64,000 bases of DNA, from positions 1,736,001 to 1,800,000 of the forward strand of contig NZ_CP044222.1 in NCBI RefSeq assembly GCF_008727795.1, given 5' to 3'. The DNA comes from Nitrincola iocasae. Lineage in GTDB: Bacteria; Pseudomonadota; Gammaproteobacteria; Pseudomonadales; Balneatricaceae. Below, in pieces: positions 62,434 through 64,000 of this stretch (positions are counted from its first letter, which is position 1; every line of letters starts with the position of its first letter). The notes under the pieces are model-generated. The model was not told the DNA's origin and did no database searches. It saw only the letters and a list, made by a program, of their open reading frames with translations. Made by a program: the position numbers and the translations under genes.

Positions 62434-62565
62434 GTGCCATGCTGGGGGGGTGTCGCTCTGGTATGGCTTGTGGGTTGGTGCCGCACTGGGGTGGTGTCGC
62501 TTTGGTGTGGTGCGCGGGTTGGTGCCATGCTGGGGTGGTGATATCGCTTTGGTGTGACACGCTTT
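62434..62565. repeat. Three 44-bp tandem repeats
   Basis: Units at 62434-62477, 62478-62521 and 62522-62565 each start GTGCC, continue with CTGGGG-GGTG...TCGCT-TGGT, and end near GGGTTG; the third drifts at its end. They are G/T-rich and contiguous, lacking spacers, so they are not a CRISPR array. The third unit provides the left arm of an adjacent hairpin. Confidence 0.7.
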
Positions 62566-62628
62566 TCGTCATCCATGACCGCTCGGCTGTCGCCATCCAT
62601 GGCGCCAGACGGTCACCCCAAAGCGATA
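62542..62628. repeat. Long inverted repeat with nested hairpin
   Basis: TATCGCTTTGGTGTGAC (62542-62558) and GTCACCCCAAAGCGATA (62612-62628) are complementary at 16 of 17 bases. The loop contains a second hairpin CGCCAT-CC-ATGGCG. The structure could end the sthA transcript or belong to a dispersed intergenic repeat family. Confidence 0.6.
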
Positions 62629-62785
62629 CACCACCCTGCCGAAACCCAGTGCCAGCTTGCATATAAAAAGCATGATCACTGCTTAGATCTCGGTATTCAG
62701 TTTCGAGTTCGACAGCATGCTAGGGATTTTCCGCAAATACCGATTTTAAGCAGACTTTCCGCTGGCACCCAAGTTTGGGAGGGTT

Positions 62786-62881
62786 GATGGGATCGGATAT
62801 GGCTGACCCTGTGCGCCAGGGAAGGCGCACTGGAGCCATCAGGGATGATTTCACGGCGAGTCAGACAGATCCGATCCCATC
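62786..62881. repeat. 96-bp element with 13-bp terminal inverted repeats
   Basis: GATGGGATCGGAT at 62786-62798 is exactly complementary to ATCCGATCCCATC at 62869-62881. Inside lies a further perfect hairpin GTGCGCC-AGGGAA-GGCGCAC. The interior phrase ending in TTCACGGCGAG resembles interspersed intergenic repeats of marine gammaproteobacteria as I remember them; it could be a MITE- or REP-type element. Confidence 0.6.
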
Positions 62882-62924
62882 AGCCCTGGATCAGCCACAA
62901 GACTACACGTAATGGTAGAGAGAA

Positions 62925-63206
62925 TTACTCACCCGGTTTTTTGTATACATCATCTTCGTAATAGCGGCCACTGATTTCGAGCTTCTTTTCAATCAATCTG
63001 TTCAGATATTTCCAGATGAAAAAAGCTGGTGTCATCATAATCATGATGGCCAGCGTCAGCGCGGCTCCTCCATGACTGGTGGGTGACAGGCTGATGGCCC
63101 AATCCAGAAAGCCGGTTTTCCGTCCCAGGTAAAACCATAGAATTAAAAAAACAAAGCCGCCAGCGACACCTAGATGATGTAACAGTTTTTTTTGGGAATC
63201 AGTCAT
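62925..63206 (-). CDS. Small two-helix membrane protein, unknown function
   Basis: The protein has 93 residues with two hydrophobic segments (LGVAGGFVFLILWFYL and AALTLAIMIMMTPAFFIW) and a charged C-terminal tail (RYYEDDVYKKPGE). No family was recognised. It overlaps the end of the PilZ gene by 8 bp and lacks a clear ribosome site, so it is probably translated by coupling and may work with the PilZ protein. Confidence 0.7.
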   Translation of the reverse strand: MTDSQKKLLHHLGVAGGFVFLILWFYLGRKTGFLDWAISLSPTSHGGAALTLAIMIMMTPAFFIWKYLNRLIEKKLEISGRYYEDDVYKKPGE

Positions 63207-63780
63207 CTGTCGACTCTATCGGCTGGGCTTTATGCTGATCAATCTGTGAGCGCAAAATCAGTCTGGCTAGCTCCATGCGACAGGCTTCTGGCATGCGCAG
63301 GAATTCCAGTCCTATATCATATCCACCCCCTTCCTGAGACTCGCAGCGCTTAACTTCCGTCATTAGCCTGAGTCCTGTTTCAGATTCTGGCATGAACAGG
63401 CGTATAGAGGCTTTCTCACCGATAGCAAGAGAGATTGGATAGCTTAAAGACAGGCCGCCTTCACTCAAATTCACCAGATCTGCACGAATATTGAATCCGG
63501 GTTCATCGCTGGCGGTCAGGGAGTTGGCAATGACATCAGTTTTCTGGTTCAGAAGCTGAAACAGTTGCAGCAACTTGTCTGATGCATCATCAACACTGGA
63601 AAGGTGTTGTTCGATAGCTAGATTCAGATGTTGCAGTTCCGCGTGCAACATAAAATGCGGCGAAACTTTAAAGGTTCCTGGTAAGGGGTAATCCTGTGGC
63701 TGAGTATCTGTTTCCAGAAGTTGAAACTCCAGTGCAACCCACTTGTCAATGCGATAGAATTGTCGGCGATCCTGTTCCAA
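63199..63780 (-). CDS. PilZ-domain cyclic-di-GMP receptor
   Basis: The protein has 193 residues starting at TTG 63780, with GGAG eight bases upstream. The c-di-GMP-binding signature is split: an arginine-rich RRQFYRI at the N-terminus and NLSEGGLSL about 115 residues later, with a helical insertion between them. PilZ proteins link c-di-GMP to motility or surface polysaccharide. The GGDEF/EAL protein at 36-39 kb is a possible source of signal, but no direct link is shown. Confidence 0.82.
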   Translation of the reverse strand: MEQDRRQFYRIDKWVALEFQLLETDTQPQDYPLPGTFKVSPHFMLHAELQHLNLAIEQHLSSVDDASDKLLQLFQLLNQKTDVIANSLTASDEPGFNIRADLVNLSEGGLSLSYPISLAIGEKASIRLFMPESETGLRLMTEVKRCESQEGGGYDIGLEFLRMPEACRMELARLILRSQIDQHKAQPIESTDD

Positions 63781-63884
63781 AACGTTTCTCCGTTGTGTTG
63801 TTTGCCGGTTTATCGGTCGAGTATAACGAATAATCCCATCAATCTGTTATAGGCAGCTTCAGCTGATATTGGTTTAACCCAGCT

Positions 63885-64000
63885 ATGTTCAGACCTTTTT
63901 CGCTTTTTGTCGGTCTCCGCTACACCGCCGCCAAACGTGGCAACCATTTTATCTCATTTATTTCATTGGTTTCGATGCTTGGATTAACCTTGGGGGTAGC
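63885..64000 (+). CDS. lolC: Lipoprotein-releasing ABC transporter permease LolC/LolE (partial)
   Basis: Only the first 38 codons are in the window, from the ATG at 63885. The start MFRPFSLFVGLRYTAAKRGN followed by FISFISLVSMLGLTLGV is the typical N-terminus of LolC/LolE, the inner-membrane subunits that release outer-membrane lipoproteins to LolA with the ATPase LolD. LolC and LolE cannot be told apart from this fragment. Confidence 0.88.
   Translation, partial: MFRPFSLFVGLRYTAAKRGNHFISFISLVSMLGLTLGV

Larger units (their letters stand above)
62418..62924. other. 507-bp repeat-rich spacer after sthA
   Basis: No gene is supported. It contains three 44-bp tandem repeats, a 17-bp-arm inverted repeat and a 96-bp element with 13-bp terminal inverted repeats, each given below. 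Open frames crossing it are low-complexity by-products of the repeats. Confidence 0.7.

Noticed and set aside
62434..62565. CRISPR-like repeats
   Set aside because: The 44-bp units are contiguous without spacers, imperfect, and no cas genes are nearby.
62262..62666. Several open frames across the spacer after sthA on both strands
   Set aside because: Their compositions simply reflect the G/T-rich tandem repeats and none has a ribosome site.

Overview
The window reads as chromosomal DNA of a marine gammaproteobacterium of the Oceanospirillales/Pseudomonadales type. The evidence is a complete Na+-NQR operon, the order mfd - gap - nqrABCDEF - nqrM - sthA - PilZ gene - lolC/E (which I recall as close to the Pseudomonas order), recC-recB-recD, eutBC, and moderate GC content. 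No rRNA, tRNA, prophage or CRISPR array was seen. The only mobile DNA I can support is one REP-associated transposase unit and its REP-like sequences.

Layout. 1-5.7 kb: an ABC importer of the Fe3+/hexose-phosphate/aminoethylphosphonate type (binding protein, fused double permease, ATPase) translationally coupled to a metallo-beta-lactamase-fold hydrolase that runs off the left edge. A GlpR-like DeoR regulator is divergent, with three TTTCG repeats spaced exactly 21 bp in between. 5.8-7.4 kb: an acetoin/diacetyl reductase-like SDR behind a long leader holding a good sigma-54 promoter, upstream inverted repeats and a 30-codon ORF. 7.4-17.4 kb: dgt, small envelope proteins, ppnP, azlCD, a soluble chemoreceptor fused to a periplasmic-binding-protein-like domain, a DUF2868/DUF3482 pair, and PhzF/DUF1127 divergent from a MocR regulator. 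19-21.4 kb: eutBC with its own sigma-54 promoter. 21.4-28.2 kb: an orphan higA with a truncated higB remnant, a CbbR/CmpR-like LysR divergent from an SbtA-like transporter across a 28-bp perfect palindrome, an ABC exporter coupled to cobB, a DUF3524 (queuosine mannosyltransferase-like) protein, and a DUF4399 protein.

28.3-39 kb: a catabolic block (SDR, zinc-less MDR oxidoreductase, a proline-racemase-like protein lacking both catalytic cysteines, a PuuA-like glutamine synthetase, a PuuB-like oxidase), a glycosyltransferase, acylphosphatase, a short alternative oxidase, and an SBP-PAS-GGDEF-EAL sensor. 39-49 kb: a RAYT bounded by inverted REP copies sits directly in front of recC-recB-recD. 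The same REP sequence is found as a tandem pair at 26.5 kb, where it supplies the stop codons and C-terminal tails of two convergent genes.

49-64 kb: the conserved housekeeping block. mfd faces recD; gap with an N-terminal extension has a clear promoter and terminator. The nqr operon follows, then nqrM behind an intrinsic terminator with no apbE between nqrF and nqrM, then sthA. A 500-bp repeat-rich spacer, a PilZ protein with a small membrane protein, and the first codons of lolC/E end the window.
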